From Cyprinodon diabolis (Eukaryota; Chordata; Actinopteri; Cyprinodontiformes; Cyprinodontidae), in contig CM060078.1 of NCBI GenBank assembly GCA_030533445.1, positions 22,673,591-22,737,590 on the forward strand: a stretch of 64,000 bases of DNA, given 5' to 3'. This document shows positions 39,101 through 48,423 of the stretch, one piece after another. The stretch's first letter is position 1, and each line of letters opens with the position of its first letter. The translations under genes were made by a program, and so were the position numbers. The notes under the pieces are model-generated. The model had not been told where the DNA came from. It saw only the letters and a program-made list of their open reading frames with translations, and searched no databases.

Positions 39101-42100
39101 CAAATACTCTTTAATCATTTAGAGCAAAATGACTAGCATATACATCCACACTTACAACAGGGTAACACTAGAATATAGCTGGGAAATGAGGCTCTAACAT
39201 TGCTGCAGGTTGAACTTGTTCTACATGTGCACATCTACAAATACAAATGCAATTCTTTAATCTGTCTTCTTGGTTTACCTGGTTAGGCCTGGATATTGAT
39301 CATTTTATTTAAGAGGTGATTTCCAGTTATTTAATGCACCTTGTATTCATCTCAATTTGAAAAGCACAACAAAATAAACAAAATTTTTAAAAATGCATCT
39401 GATAAACTCATAACCCTGAAATTAACAGTAGATGTTTGGTTATAGAAAACCTAGAAAATAACAGATTAGGAGAAGAATATGTCAATTGATTTGAAGTCCA
39501 CCAGTTAAAAGACTTTAATTTACAGTCATGAAAAACATTCCGCTGTGCTTTTATTCAATATGCGGAGAAGAATAAAATTCAGAGACCTCACAAGTCCTAA
39601 AAGTAAAAAAGCACCAACATATAAACAAATGATTTTTTTTTATAGAAAATTTGGTGTGATCAAAGCATTTTTTGAATAATATCTGTAATGTTGAAATTGT
39701 ACCTAAAAATCTTCATTTAAGTCCAATTGTTTGAGGCAAACTGAACAATATGGGACCAAATGGCTGCTGAAGATGGATATAATTCATTATGCTTCTCGCC
39801 AAGCCTCATAATTCACATCTTTTTCCAGATTCCTCCAGTTTGGGCCAGTACTTCTCAGCATTAATACTTTGACATAAAAAAAATAATGTAATCAATACAT
39901 TAATTAAGAAAAAGGGAAATGTTTGTTATCTTTAAACTTTTTTTTGTGTGTGTTCTGACTGCTCCAGCAGCTCAAAGCCTTAGTTTCCTTGTATACAATT
40001 AACCTGTTAATAGACATGTTTCATCTGAAATCATACCTATCAAGATCTATTACCCTATATCCTAAAAAAAGAAAATGTCATTAAAGCATTACGGTTTTGT
40101 GATGCACTTCCAAGTAAAAAAAGATGCCTACAGCACCTTAATGCTTCTGCTACTGAAAAAAGGAAATACACATACGCAAAAAATTTGAAATCTAAGTAAA
40201 TTATTCCTAAATTAAGTGCATTTTTCTTTAACTGAGCAGGTAAGTGAGAAACTTTGCCAATAAAACAAGATAATTTACATTTAAAATAAGAAAAAAACTG
40301 GAGTCTCTTATTTCTCTCATTATGCACAATATCTATTTTGCATAATATCTATATATCTTATTGTAAGGGTAAAAAATCTCATAACAAAGAAGATCATCTC
40401 TTTTACCTACTCATATTAAGGGTAAAAACACTTTTTCATCCAGACTCACCTTATGAGAAAGCCTAGATGCAGTATTTGCTGAGGGGAAAACATCCAGCAA
40501 TAAATCTCCTTGTCAATCCACATAGTTCTTTGTTTTGGATGCTAAAGAAGATGCCACTAGGGTCAAAAAAGATAATCTGTCTGTAGTAAACAGGCCCATC
40601 TTACACCCTAATGGCAGCCCAGCTATCACCACACTAAGCAAAGGCTTAAACAGAACCAATATCACCAGCAGACCCAGATGGTAGCTTGGACACCATCAGG
40701 TCACCTATGTCTCCAAGAGAAGGTCGGCAACCATCATGATTTGTTCCAACCATCACAACATCCAAATATAAACGTTAAAACTAACAACTGCCTGAATCTT
40801 AACTGACCAACAATAACATCCTGCTGAGGAAATAAAAGATGGCTGTCGATTGCCACATAATTAGAAAAGAAATGCTGGCATCTCCACACTATAAATCATG
40901 CTACGGCTATCTGGTATAATAATTCTAAAGGTCATTAAAATATAATTAGTACTATTTCTTGGGGAGTTTAAGTTCAACATTTGCTAAGAAATGGCAATTT
41001 TTCATTGGAACTTGTTTGGATGTCAACAATCAATGATTGATGTCCCTATAAGCCATTTATCAACAAGATGGATGACTGAAAAGGAGGAGGAACAATCAGT
41101 TTTGAAGAGAAAACATCAAGCGATTTGGACAAGGACGTCCCTGATCAAGATGAATGCTGGGTATATGAACACAACTTTTCATCATGGTGTAATAACATAA
41201 CTACACTTTCTTGAAAGTGATGTGTTGTGTGACCCTTCACCTTTCATCATCCGTGATTAGGAGAAATATGCAGAAGTTGTCTGGTAAAACTGTATATTTT
41301 ATAAGTATTTTGTGGATAGATTGGATATCATCATATCTGACTGCACAGAGAACAGCTGTGTTCATCAACCATCAAGTTTATGTAGATTCTGGGTTCAGAT
41401 TTGCAGTCATTGTTCTTTTAAAGCGTGGGTTACTTTTCTAAACCTCTAACTCTGCTATAAGCTGATCAGCAGCTTTCATTTTGACCCATCTGCTGTGTTC
41501 CCTGAGCCATTTGTGCTGTATTTTCTATCAAATTTGAGAGTTTTACAGATAAACTCCATTACCTACAGTAACAGGGTACCTTCTGAGGACAACTGAAACA
41601 TCATGGGATCTGTCGTTTTGGGACATAACGGTAATATTATTTGGTGTTGTAATTTTCCGCGTACAGAGTAGCTAGGAGGATGAGAAGAGATACCGGGTAT
41701 GGCAAGCCGTTTAAACATAAATACGCAGCAGCACTCAGTGAATTTTCACTGACAGCTACTCCGATATATGTTTAAGTAAAAGTTAGGAGACAGGTTGGTT
41801 AAAAAAATTTGAGATGCCACCGAAAAATCCGTTAGTTACACATACAGACCTTTTCAGCTAAAAATGGCAGCAGATGTACATTTATACGAGTTAAAAAAGC
41901 AGGGCTTCTCAGGAACATACTCAGAGTTACAGATTAAAATGAACACATATCTGTTGTTTTCTTATTGAACAGAGAATCAGACTGCAGAGCTTCTAGAGAT
42001 CCTGAAAATGATTTTCTCAGGCATCATTATATTGGTAGACAGGTTCATAAATCTGTTTTTAAGCAGAGCAGAGATACAATTAGGGACAGCTGCTGATTTA

Positions 42101-45100
42101 AAAGTGAAACAGATTTACTGAGATGCGACATGAAATAAAATATATCTCCAAGTTTACAAGAAAAAATATGCAACGCTATAATAAAATTCAACATAATTTT
42201 GTCTTTTGTAGTTCAACAAGACTCAGAAATAGCTGCAACCCAGAGACAGTCAGACTCACAGGACACAGACTGAAAATTAAAGTATAAGAAACCTACAAGA
42301 ATTAAAGCCCAAATAATACAAACCAGTGTATAAATAATTTTTGAAATATAGGGTTCAATATATCGACTTTGGCTGTCAATGACACATGGGACATATTTCT
42401 AAATTTGATTTTGCTGCTTGTGAATAATCACTGATGTGGTCATACACTGATAATCACTGATACAGCTTAAAGGGAAGCCATGCATGGATGGATTGATGGA
42501 AGTGAAGCTGTGTCCAAACTAGGGATGCAGGACACCAGCTTTTATTGTAAAGTTACACCCTTCATGCCATTGCATTCCCGCAAAAAATAATTCTTTACTC
42601 ATTTATAATTTATCTTTAAATTATTTATATATGAAAAACAGTTTGAATATAAATATCATGAATCCTTATTGCCTGTTTTGTAGTTTTCAGTTTTTTTTTA
42701 ATTTTTTTTAAGGTGCATAAAGATGAAAGATATGAGAAAATCTGCTGTCCTAAAAAAGGTCACGGTAAGACAGACAACAAACTACTTATAACCAACTTTG
42801 AGTAAAAGGTAACAATATTAAACTTAAATTTAGTACAAATTAAATATTTATACTGCATATTTATAGCCAATTATATTTGGCAATAAATATGTGAGGGGCT
42901 CCACACTAGACAATTAATTATGCAACAGAAAACATGTTTGGAAAACAATAAAGATTTACGTGTACTTGTGTACTTGTGGCGCCCCAAAACATATGCTGCC
43001 CGTCATGGTGCGCCTTTATGCTTCTACTATAATAAGTATCTATTTGGCAGTACTTTAACTACTCTTTTAATGTAACTATTAAGTGTTTAGGGAGCGTCAT
43101 CACAGATCCTTCCTCCAAACACCAGTAAGACTTTATAACCATCACCGTTCCCAACAACCTCAATAAGTTTTTACATTTATGCTGATTTTGCACAGTTTCT
43201 ACATTAGTTAATTAAAATAACATGCTGTTGTCATTTTGCACATCTCTGATGTTGCTATTTTCAAATATCAATGACTGTAAAAATGTCCATAGCAGATATT
43301 GGTTATTTATTGTCCAGATGCACAGTTTTATATTGTTAAAACACTTTACAGTGCAATATTTTATTGTTTATCTTTCAACTTTTCACTATTATCTTATTCT
43401 TAAACATTTTTCTAAGGTCCAAATTTGTGTGACATTTTTTTCTGTAATCTTTTTGCTGCTGTAAACACCAGAATTTCCCCATTGTGTGTGTGTGGGGGGG
43501 GAGGATTTTCTATTCTGTTATTATCATTTAGTCAGTTTACTTGAAAGCAGGTCAGTAGTGAGCTATTTTTATAGATCACCTATGGCCCCACGGTGCGCTT
43601 TTATAACGCAGCAGACTGGAATAAACACCAGCCAGCCAGACAGCCAGGTATGCATGAAACAAACCGAGGCGTGTGAGCCTTTTTTTTATTATTCGCTGCA
43701 CTTTTAAAGAAACAGTTTCCCCCGTCAGGTTTATGGAACTGTGGAGAGTCGACTTCAAATAGCAGGTCCGGATCTGCCGGCTCGATGTCAGCTCATCAGC
43801 GCATTTCAAAAGAAGAGCCGCGGGACAATGGGCTGCCCTCACACCTCCGTCTAAACCTGGAGGACAGACCACCGTCAATCCGGAGGGAGAGAGAGGTGCA
43901 GCTCTGACTGACTGAGCGCCTGCAGCGGATTTCACACCTACTTGTTGATTAGACCATCCCGTCATCGCCACCTCGGAATTTAGACTTGCTGGATGCGGAT
44001 CCAGGACCGAAACTTACTGATTACTAAAGAAACTCTTTCATTACGAGCGTCTTTACGCGCGCGCTGCGCTGATCATCTGATTACTGCGCTCGCGCCAAAG
44101 TTAAACGATGAAATGAAAGTTACATTTCAACTTTGTTGGCCTACTAGACATTTATTTTATTTTTTTTATTGCTCTGGTATGATGGAAGATGTAAACCATT
44201 TGGTCTATTTGTGCTCAATTCTATCATTTGTGGCCTTTCCTGATTGTTTTGTTGCTATAACATTTTTATGTAGGCCTATTCTTTATACCTTTTCTATCGA
44301 CATTTTTATGAAAGAAAAAAACAAAAAACAAAACAAAAAAAAAAAAACAGGCAAACAAAAACTACTCGCTGTAATTTAATGGATTAAAACAAGTTTGGAA
44401 TAAATGCTTGTTAGGTTTGATGATGTTCAGGGTTTCAATGGCATACAAAACAATCCAAAAGTTGTGTTAATATTTCAATGTTCACCTTTAAAGACCATTT
44501 TCCTGAGTAAAATAATTAGTGCAGAAAAAAAATGCACAATAAAGACATCTAAATATAGCATTTAGAATGGCATTAAAAAAATTAAGAACCAACACTAATA
44601 AATAAGACAAATATATTTGAAATGACTGGATTCTTTATGAACAATATTCCTTTTATTTATTGCAAGCTTGTTCATAAAGCGGCCCTTTCCCCTCACTTTT
44701 TTTGAGATATCTTCAACTTTCTATTAAAAGATGGAAGTTGGCATACGATTCTCACTGTATGCAAACACCACTGGAGTTCCATGTCATTATAGAAGGTTAT
44801 TTAAGAAAATTTCATATCCTATATTCATTAAAAGTGAGAAGCAAGCAACTTGCTTTTAAAGATAAACATATTAATAATCACAAACTGAATTTGTTTTTCT
44901 TTGAAACATGGGAAAAGTAGAAGCCTTATTTCAGACAGATTACTGGCAGTGTGCAGCAACACATGGCAGGGCAGCTCTGCCAAGCTCTATGTGTTATACT
45001 ACTGGAAATGTTCAGATTATTTTCTGTTGAATCTTCTTTGAAAGGAATACATTGTGGGAATTTTAAAGTTTCAAAACTACATCACTTCCCCAATGTGTGT

Positions 45101-46417
45101 CAACATTGGGGAAATGGTGCAGTTGTGAAACTTTAAAATTCTGGTACTCCGCAGTAGATATCTAGAAAAATTAAGCATTTAAAAAAATATATTTATGTTT
45201 TGGCTTTTTTAAAGAGAAACAAATGCATTTATATTTAACTTCTTCAAAACACAAGTCAAACATATCTGTTGCTTTGAAATTTCCCATTCACACAACATGA
45301 GAACTCACCAATGTGCATGACCCGTCCAAACACAGATGTGTTGTCCACAGTGCTGCAGTTCCACCTCCTCTGCCTGAACTGGTACTGGCACTCTTTGATG
45401 CCCGTTCTTGCTCCATCCCCGATGAAGCTCATATGATCTTGGTACAGCTGGCACAGCTTCCTCTGACTCTGCAGGGCAACACAGAAACAACGACAAAGAT
45501 TAGCAGAGATTAGCTGCTTAATGGCTCGACGCTTTGAGTGGTCCCAGTGGGGAGATTCCCATGGTCTGGGGACATTTACCTGCGAAAGGCCAGAGAGCTG
45601 ACTGCAGAGAGGCTGAGCACCAATGATGTACATCTCAGGTCGCTGGATTGGGGTCAGACCTAGAGACCTGAGAGATGCAGAGGATATTACATTTAAATCT
45701 GATTAAATAGGGAATCCGGTCATTCTATCTGTGCAATAGAGCACAGAAGTCAGACACTGGTTTTATAGGGACAAGTGGGCTATAAAACAAAAATAAATAG
45801 ACTCCTGTGGAGAACATCTCTACCGCCTCTGTCTTTATTGCTCCTTAGATCCCTTAGCCCCTCCCCAGAAAAAAAAAAAAAAAAAAAAAAGCTGTTGGCC
45901 CCTCAGTAAATGAAAGAAACTAACAAGCTTTCATATTGTTTCCAGATTCAGCAGCTAATGCATGTCAGTGATGTTCTGCATCACAGAGACACAAACGTCC
46001 ATCCAATCCAATGCTGTGTAGGACAGGAGCAAGTGTTGATAATTTAGCGTGTTGAGGGCACGGGCTTTGCCATTTGGGGGACAGCCAGGATAAATATTGT
46101 GACAGAGCCTTCACATTTGTCCCATCAAACAGCACCCAACACCAAGAGGGGGAAAAAAAACCTTAAAGAACAAAAACAAATGGATCTGGAAAACAAATGG
46201 ATTTGGAACATGTGATGATGCGCAATTTATGCAAAACAAACAATGGTTAAATGGCGTTTAAAACATTTTTTTTAATTATATCTCAGAGATCAGTCGCTCA
46301 CCACCATGAGTTTGCCTCCACCATCCGAAGCTGGGAGCTGCAGGCGAGGAGGACCGCCAGCTGGAGCAGATGAGGGGCGGCTCCGGTTCGTCTCCTCAGG
46401 ACGGGGCTGTTGTCCAT
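30124..46417 (-). CDS. wnt5b: Wnt-5b secreted signalling glycoprotein, complete, six coding exons
   Basis: Non-canonical Wnt ligand, secreted, acting through Frizzled/Ror2 on planar cell polarity and convergent extension. Joining 46417-46302, 45667-45580, 45468-45309, 38835-38543, 31045-30887 and 30423-30124 gives 1116 bp, 371 residues plus TAA; all phases agree. Residues 1-36 form a signal peptide (basic start, hydrophobic [12 protein letters not shown]), followed by [23 protein letters not shown] holds the Ser (about 235) that receives palmitoleate. N-glycosylation sequons lie at about 105, 111, 303 and 317, and the C-terminal Cys-rich domain ends DQFVCK. Start ATG 46417 has A at -3 and G at +4. 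The C-terminal wording ([21 protein letters not shown]) and linkage to adipor2 indicate wnt5b. Two introns look extra relative to the human gene as I recall it (see findings). Confidence 0.97.
30887..31045 (-). CDS. wnt5b: wnt5b coding exon 5 (159 bp): palmitoylation motif
   Basis: Acceptor CTTTCATCAG (AG at 31047-31046), donor CGCAAG|GTAAAC (GT at 30886-30885), phase 0 both ends. It encodes [19 protein letters not shown] and [17 protein letters not shown], ending ...AAAMQIGRK. Confidence 0.97.
31302..33042 (+). mobile_element. Rex6/Dong-like (R4-clade) non-LTR retrotransposon, 5'-truncated, in wnt5b intron 4
   Basis: It lies antisense to wnt5b, inside an AT dinucleotide tract: TATATATA immediately 5' (to 31301) and a long (TA)n 3'. 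The single reading frame is that of the retrotransposon polyprotein. A short 3' UTR (32984-33042) contains a perfect 6-bp stem CACCCC/GGGGTG with loop ACGA (33012-33027), then ACAG and a T-run. The 5' end is missing: the copy begins just upstream of RT motif B. Such 5' truncation is normal for target-primed reverse transcription. With no disabling mutation in about 560 codons the insertion looks young. Confidence 0.85.
31304..32983 (+). pseudogene. Reverse transcriptase plus restriction-like endonuclease, N-terminally truncated
   Basis: About 559 codons, ending TAG at 32981-32983. It is open from the element's 5' edge without a true start; the first ATG is at 31310. Visible domains: RT motif B ([13 protein letters not shown], about residues 40-52); motif [12 protein letters not shown], with YMDD at 83-86; thumb region; zinc knuckle CRLC-x8-H-x4-C from about residue 369; and a restriction-like endonuclease core with PD at about 454 followed 15 residues later by D469 in [13 protein letters not shown] motif A, with the first catalytic Asp, is missing, so the product cannot be active. 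The endonuclease type separates it from L1/L2/RTE elements. Confidence 0.85.
33043..33128. repeat. (TA)43 microsatellite at the 3' end of the LINE
   Basis: An 86-bp perfect TA run directly after the retrotransposon T-run. A shorter TA run (31291-31301) sits at the other edge. It probably represents the target tract split by the insertion and then expanded. Confidence 0.95.
33129..36545. other. wnt5b intron 4, middle part
   Basis: Mostly AT-rich sequence. It includes a dispersed repeat near 35150-35435 and a degraded Tc1-like scrap at 35685-35730 (CATGATGCTACCACCACCATG). No exon was seen. Confidence 0.5.
35150..35435 (+). repeat. Dispersed repeat family R, copy 1
   Basis: Shares ordered blocks with 52345-52530: AGCTCCTGGCT / AGCTCCTAGCT, GATGCTTGTCAAATTGGGA / GATGCTTGTAGAATTGGGA, and CTGACGTTCTTCATTA / CTGACGTTCTGCATTA. 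Class unknown. Confidence 0.5.
36550..37450. mobile_element. TTAA-flanked long-palindrome element, copy B, in wnt5b intron 4
   Basis: Flanked by TTAA at 36546-36549 and 37451-37454. Arms 36550-36931 and 37066-37450 are near-identical inverted copies (ends AGGAATAGTACACCC and AGGAGTAGTACACCC), each about 380 bp. The 134-bp centre holds ATG at 37002 opening [20 protein letters not shown], which runs into the right arm and stops after 33 codons. The transcript could fold into a long double-stranded RNA. A TTAA target with long TIRs fits Kolobok or piggyBac-type MITEs. Confidence 0.85.
37455..38542. other. wnt5b intron 4, part next to exon 4
   Basis: Contains an (AC)n run near 37589-37605. The 136-codon frame at 37464-37874 shows no domain and is out of any gene context, so I treat it as intronic. 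Confidence 0.5.
38543..38835 (-). CDS. wnt5b: wnt5b coding exon 4 (293 bp)
   Basis: Acceptor TTTTTCTTCTCCATAAG (AG at 38837-38836), donor GGAGGCTG|GTATGACC (GT at 38542-38541), phase 1 in and phase 0 out. It encodes [57 protein letters not shown] and [13 protein letters not shown]. It is clearly richer in GC and CpG than the flanking introns. Longer minus-strand frames over it (38572-38895, 38700-38888) are shadows in other phases. Confidence 0.97.
40151..40440. mobile_element. Short MITE, copy 1 (same family as 47337-48423)
   Basis: About 290 bp, in wnt5b intron 3. Shares TAAGTGCATTT, GAGCAGGTAAGTGAGA / GAGGAGGTAAAAGAGA, TTTGCCAAT, AACAAGA.AATTTA and TTTACCTACTCA with the outer element at 47.3-48.4 kb. 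The left terminus begins TACTGAAAAAAGG; the right terminus is eroded. Confidence 0.65.
40441..43224. other. wnt5b intron 3, middle part
   Basis: Unique-looking AT-rich DNA. Small frames at 40991-41200 and 41211-41441 show no domain and are taken as chance. No exon was recognised. Confidence 0.5.
43225..43520 (+). repeat. Dispersed repeat, copy 2; LINE-tail-like
   Basis: Counterpart of 15950-16245, same orientation, in wnt5b intron 3. The tail carries a short TG run and G-run (43483-43501) in place of the other copy's ATGGACAATAAAG, a local microsatellite expansion. Confidence 0.6.
43740..44110. promoter_or_regulatory. CpG-rich patch inside wnt5b intron 3
   Basis: A GC- and CpG-dense block within AT-rich intron (for example TTACGCGCGCGCTGCG near 44054 and GAGCCGCGGGAC near 43815). 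It could be an alternative promoter or first exon, an enhancer, or the end of an unrecognised transcript. The 131-codon minus frame (43576-43971) shows no known domain. No splice donor here would join exon 4 in the required phase as coding sequence. Confidence 0.35.
45058..45141. repeat. 84-nt imperfect hairpin in wnt5b intron 3
   Basis: Arms 45058-45095 and 45104-45141, 38 bp each with only about four or five mismatches and an 8-nt loop. Outer stem GAATTTTAAAGTTTC, inner CTTCCCCAATG / CATTGGGGAAAT. The size suits a microRNA precursor, but a tiny fold-back MITE is equally possible. It lies about 170 bp downstream of exon 3 on the transcribed strand. Confidence 0.55.
45309..45468 (-). CDS. wnt5b: wnt5b coding exon 3 (160 bp)
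   Basis: Acceptor TTGCCCTGCAG, donor ATTG|GTGAGTTC (GT at 45308-45307), phase 1. It encodes [13 protein letters not shown], the conserved [17 protein letters not shown] motif with two sequons (NCS, NTS), and VFGRVMHIG. Confidence 0.97.
45469..45579 (-). other. wnt5b 111-bp intron 2, stop-free and in frame
   Basis: Bounded by GTAAATG and TGCCCTGCAG, with a branch-site-like GCTAATC about 30-45 bases before the acceptor. The length is 37 codons with no in-frame stop, so a retained intron would keep the frame open and insert 37 residues ([12 protein letters not shown]...). Confidence 0.9.
45580..45667 (-). CDS. wnt5b: wnt5b coding exon 2 (88 bp)
   Basis: From acceptor CATCTCTCAG (AG at 45669-45668) to donor TCGCAG|GTAAATG (GT at 45579-45578). 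It encodes [18 protein letters not shown] through CSQLSGLSQ, the N-terminal Wnt5 segment, and ends in phase 0. In human WNT5 I recall this segment continuing uninterrupted into QRKLCQLYQ; here it is followed by a 111-bp intron. Confidence 0.95.
46302..46417 (-). CDS. wnt5b: wnt5b coding exon 1: signal peptide
   Basis: 116 bp coding, from ATG 46417-46415 to donor TCATGGTG|GTGAGC (GT at 46301-46300), ending in phase 2 inside the second Trp codon of NSWW, the usual Wnt5 position. It encodes [17 protein letters not shown], then a hydrophobic core. The longer minus-strand frame over the same bases (46290-46496) is out of frame and not real. Confidence 0.95.
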
Positions 46418-46586
46418 AATTGCCCGCCGCGGCACAGCCGAGCAGCCAGTGCGGGGCAAAGTGCTCTGCTGAGACATGGGCGAAAGGATTCACCACGCGT
46501 CCTGATTAGTTTCCAAAGAGGGGAGCTAAATGGAAACTCTGCGGGTCCGGATCCAGCTCAGCAAACTCCGATATGAACAAAGTTTT

Positions 46587-46595
46587 CCTTTTATA
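46587..46595 (-). promoter_or_regulatory. wnt5b TATA box
   Basis: Minus-strand TATAAAAGG, about 170 bases upstream of the ATG. A start site near 46560 would give a 5' UTR of about 140 nt in one exon with the signal peptide. The interval is GC-richer than its surroundings. Confidence 0.6.
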
Positions 46596-46599
46596 ACCA

Positions 46600-47336
46600 A
46601 ACTCCTCCTGCATTAAATGATCCTTATTTTCAATAAAAGTTTATCCCAGGGTGTCAAGCAATCAGATTCCAGTCTGAAGTCACACTGAGGAAAACAAAAC
46701 ATCCAGAAATCCACCTCCTCTCCTTTACGCAGATCAAAACATTGTGCGTAAAACGGTTCACAGATTATTCCAGTTTTGCGTAAAGCTTCTCTTCTTCACG
46801 GACAGATGAAACAAGCCACATAGTGACATGTAGATTTCTGTTGTCTCGTTTAGACAATGAAGTATTAATATACGTATTGACAAGGATATCGAAACCTGGA
46901 CTAAAGCAGTGGAGTGACTAATTCTTGTCCCGCTGCAGCTGCTTTAAAACCATCTCTCCTATTTCTTGTTTAAGTTTACACTCCTCCTCTTTTTCGCACC
47001 CAGCTTTCAGGTCGGAACCGCCTCCCCCCTCCTGTCACCACGTGAGGAGATCAGATGAACAACTGGTAAGAAGCCCTCACCTCACATTAGCCATCACATC
47101 TATCAAATGTCTACTACAGAATCCATATTACCCAATTTTGGTCCCCATACATAGAAGAAATTTGAATAATCAGGATATTTTCCAGAACAAATAATTGAAA
47201 GGGAAAATTTATTTCAGATATTAACTAATGTAAAATTTTTGTCATATTAGTTTATCCTCATTAGCAGCTACTGTAATGTCCCTCCAGACAGTGGAAGCAT
47301 ACTCAGATGTTTCCTTGCTCCTTTTCATAGTTAATG
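46600..47336. promoter_or_regulatory. Upstream region of wnt5b
   Basis: No coding exon. The first 150 bp contain repeated TTGCGTAAA/TTACGCAGA-type words and a T/C-rich tract (46960-47040). These are possible regulatory sequences that I cannot assign to factors with confidence. Confidence 0.3.
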
Positions 47337-48423
47337 CACTGGAAAAAATCGGAATCTATATGGGTCACTTTTTCTTAAAATAAGTGCATTTGTTCTTGGA
47401 TTGAGGAGGTAAAAGAGACATTTTGCCAATGGAACAAGACAATTTAAGAACACACAATTGCATTGTCTTATTTCAAGTGCATATTACCTAATCTTATTTT
47501 AAGAGTAAAAATACTCATTCCATTGGCACACCATCTCATTTACCTACTCAAATTAAAGGGGAACACCGTTTTTTTATATTGGGCCCTTGATTTTACGTTA
47601 ATACATCATGTTCTACTCACCCATATGAGTTTTGTGTCAGTTGGAGCTGTTCTGAAGATATTCGGTTTTGTTATATCCAAGTAACGTCTTCCTATGGGCG
47701 AACGACTTGAAGGCACAAACTAAACTGCTCATAATTTATTATTTATGGTACGCCAGCATTCATAACATGTAGGTGAATCACTGTTCCCCAGACATCTGTG
47801 GTTATTTTTTTAAAAACAAAGCAGACTGTGTATGATGTCATCCCCGCACCGGACTGGAGCTGTGACAGGCAGCCCGGGCCACAGGCAGCTACGCTGTACC
47901 CCTTATATTCGTTCGGCTAGCTAATCTGAATCGTTCAATTCCATTTCGAGAGCGAGATCATCTGTGGTAGTAGCACTAGACATCTTCCAGGCATGTGAGT
48001 AAAACTAGCAGCAGTTCAGTGCACAGGAAGAATGAACAGTAGCCGGCGCGCGCTGATGACGTCATACACGCGGCGGTTCGTTTTTTAAAAAGATCTAAAT
48101 ATAAAAAATATAACCGCGGATGTCTGGGGGACAGTGATTTGCCTACATCTTATGAATGCTGGCGTACCAAAAAGAATACATTATGAACAGTTCAGTTTGT
48201 GCTTTCAACTCGTTGCCCATAGGAAGAAGTTACTTGGATATACCTAATGGAATATCTTCAGAACCGCTCCAAATGACACAAAACTGATATGGGTGAGTAG
48301 AACATGATGTAATAACGTAATATCAAGGGGCCAATGTAAAAAAACCGCTGTTCCTCTTTAAGTGTAAATACACTTGATTTAAGAAAATTTTACTTATTTC
48401 AAGATCTTTTTTTTTTCCCAGTG
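47337..48423. mobile_element. Short MITE, copy 2, interrupted by a TTAA element
   Basis: Outer ends CACTGGAAAAAATC and, inverted, CACTGGGAAAAAAAAAGATC. Removing 47557-48357 and one TTAA leaves about 282 bp, the same size as the related copy at 40151-40440, whose sequence crosses the insertion point. Confidence 0.75.
47557..48357. mobile_element. TTAA-flanked long-palindrome element, copy C (nested)
   Basis: TTAA at 47553-47556 and 48358-48361. TIR ends AGGGGAACACCG and AGAGGAACAGCGG, with arms of about 255 bp each (to about 47815 and from about 48105). The GC-rich centre includes a minus-strand ATG at 47983 opening MSSATTTDDLALEMELNDSD, then TAG at 47921. The palindromic layout and target match 36550-37450, but the arms differ, so it is a second family or a distant subfamily. 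Confidence 0.85.

Noticed and set aside
43993..44379. 128-codon plus-strand ORF
   Set aside because: The second half is AT-rich, ending in a poly-Lys tract from an A-run; no domain, no splice context.
46290..46496. 68-codon ORF at the wnt5b start region
   Set aside because: Out of frame with the ATG at 46417, which gives a signal peptide and the conserved NSWW junction.
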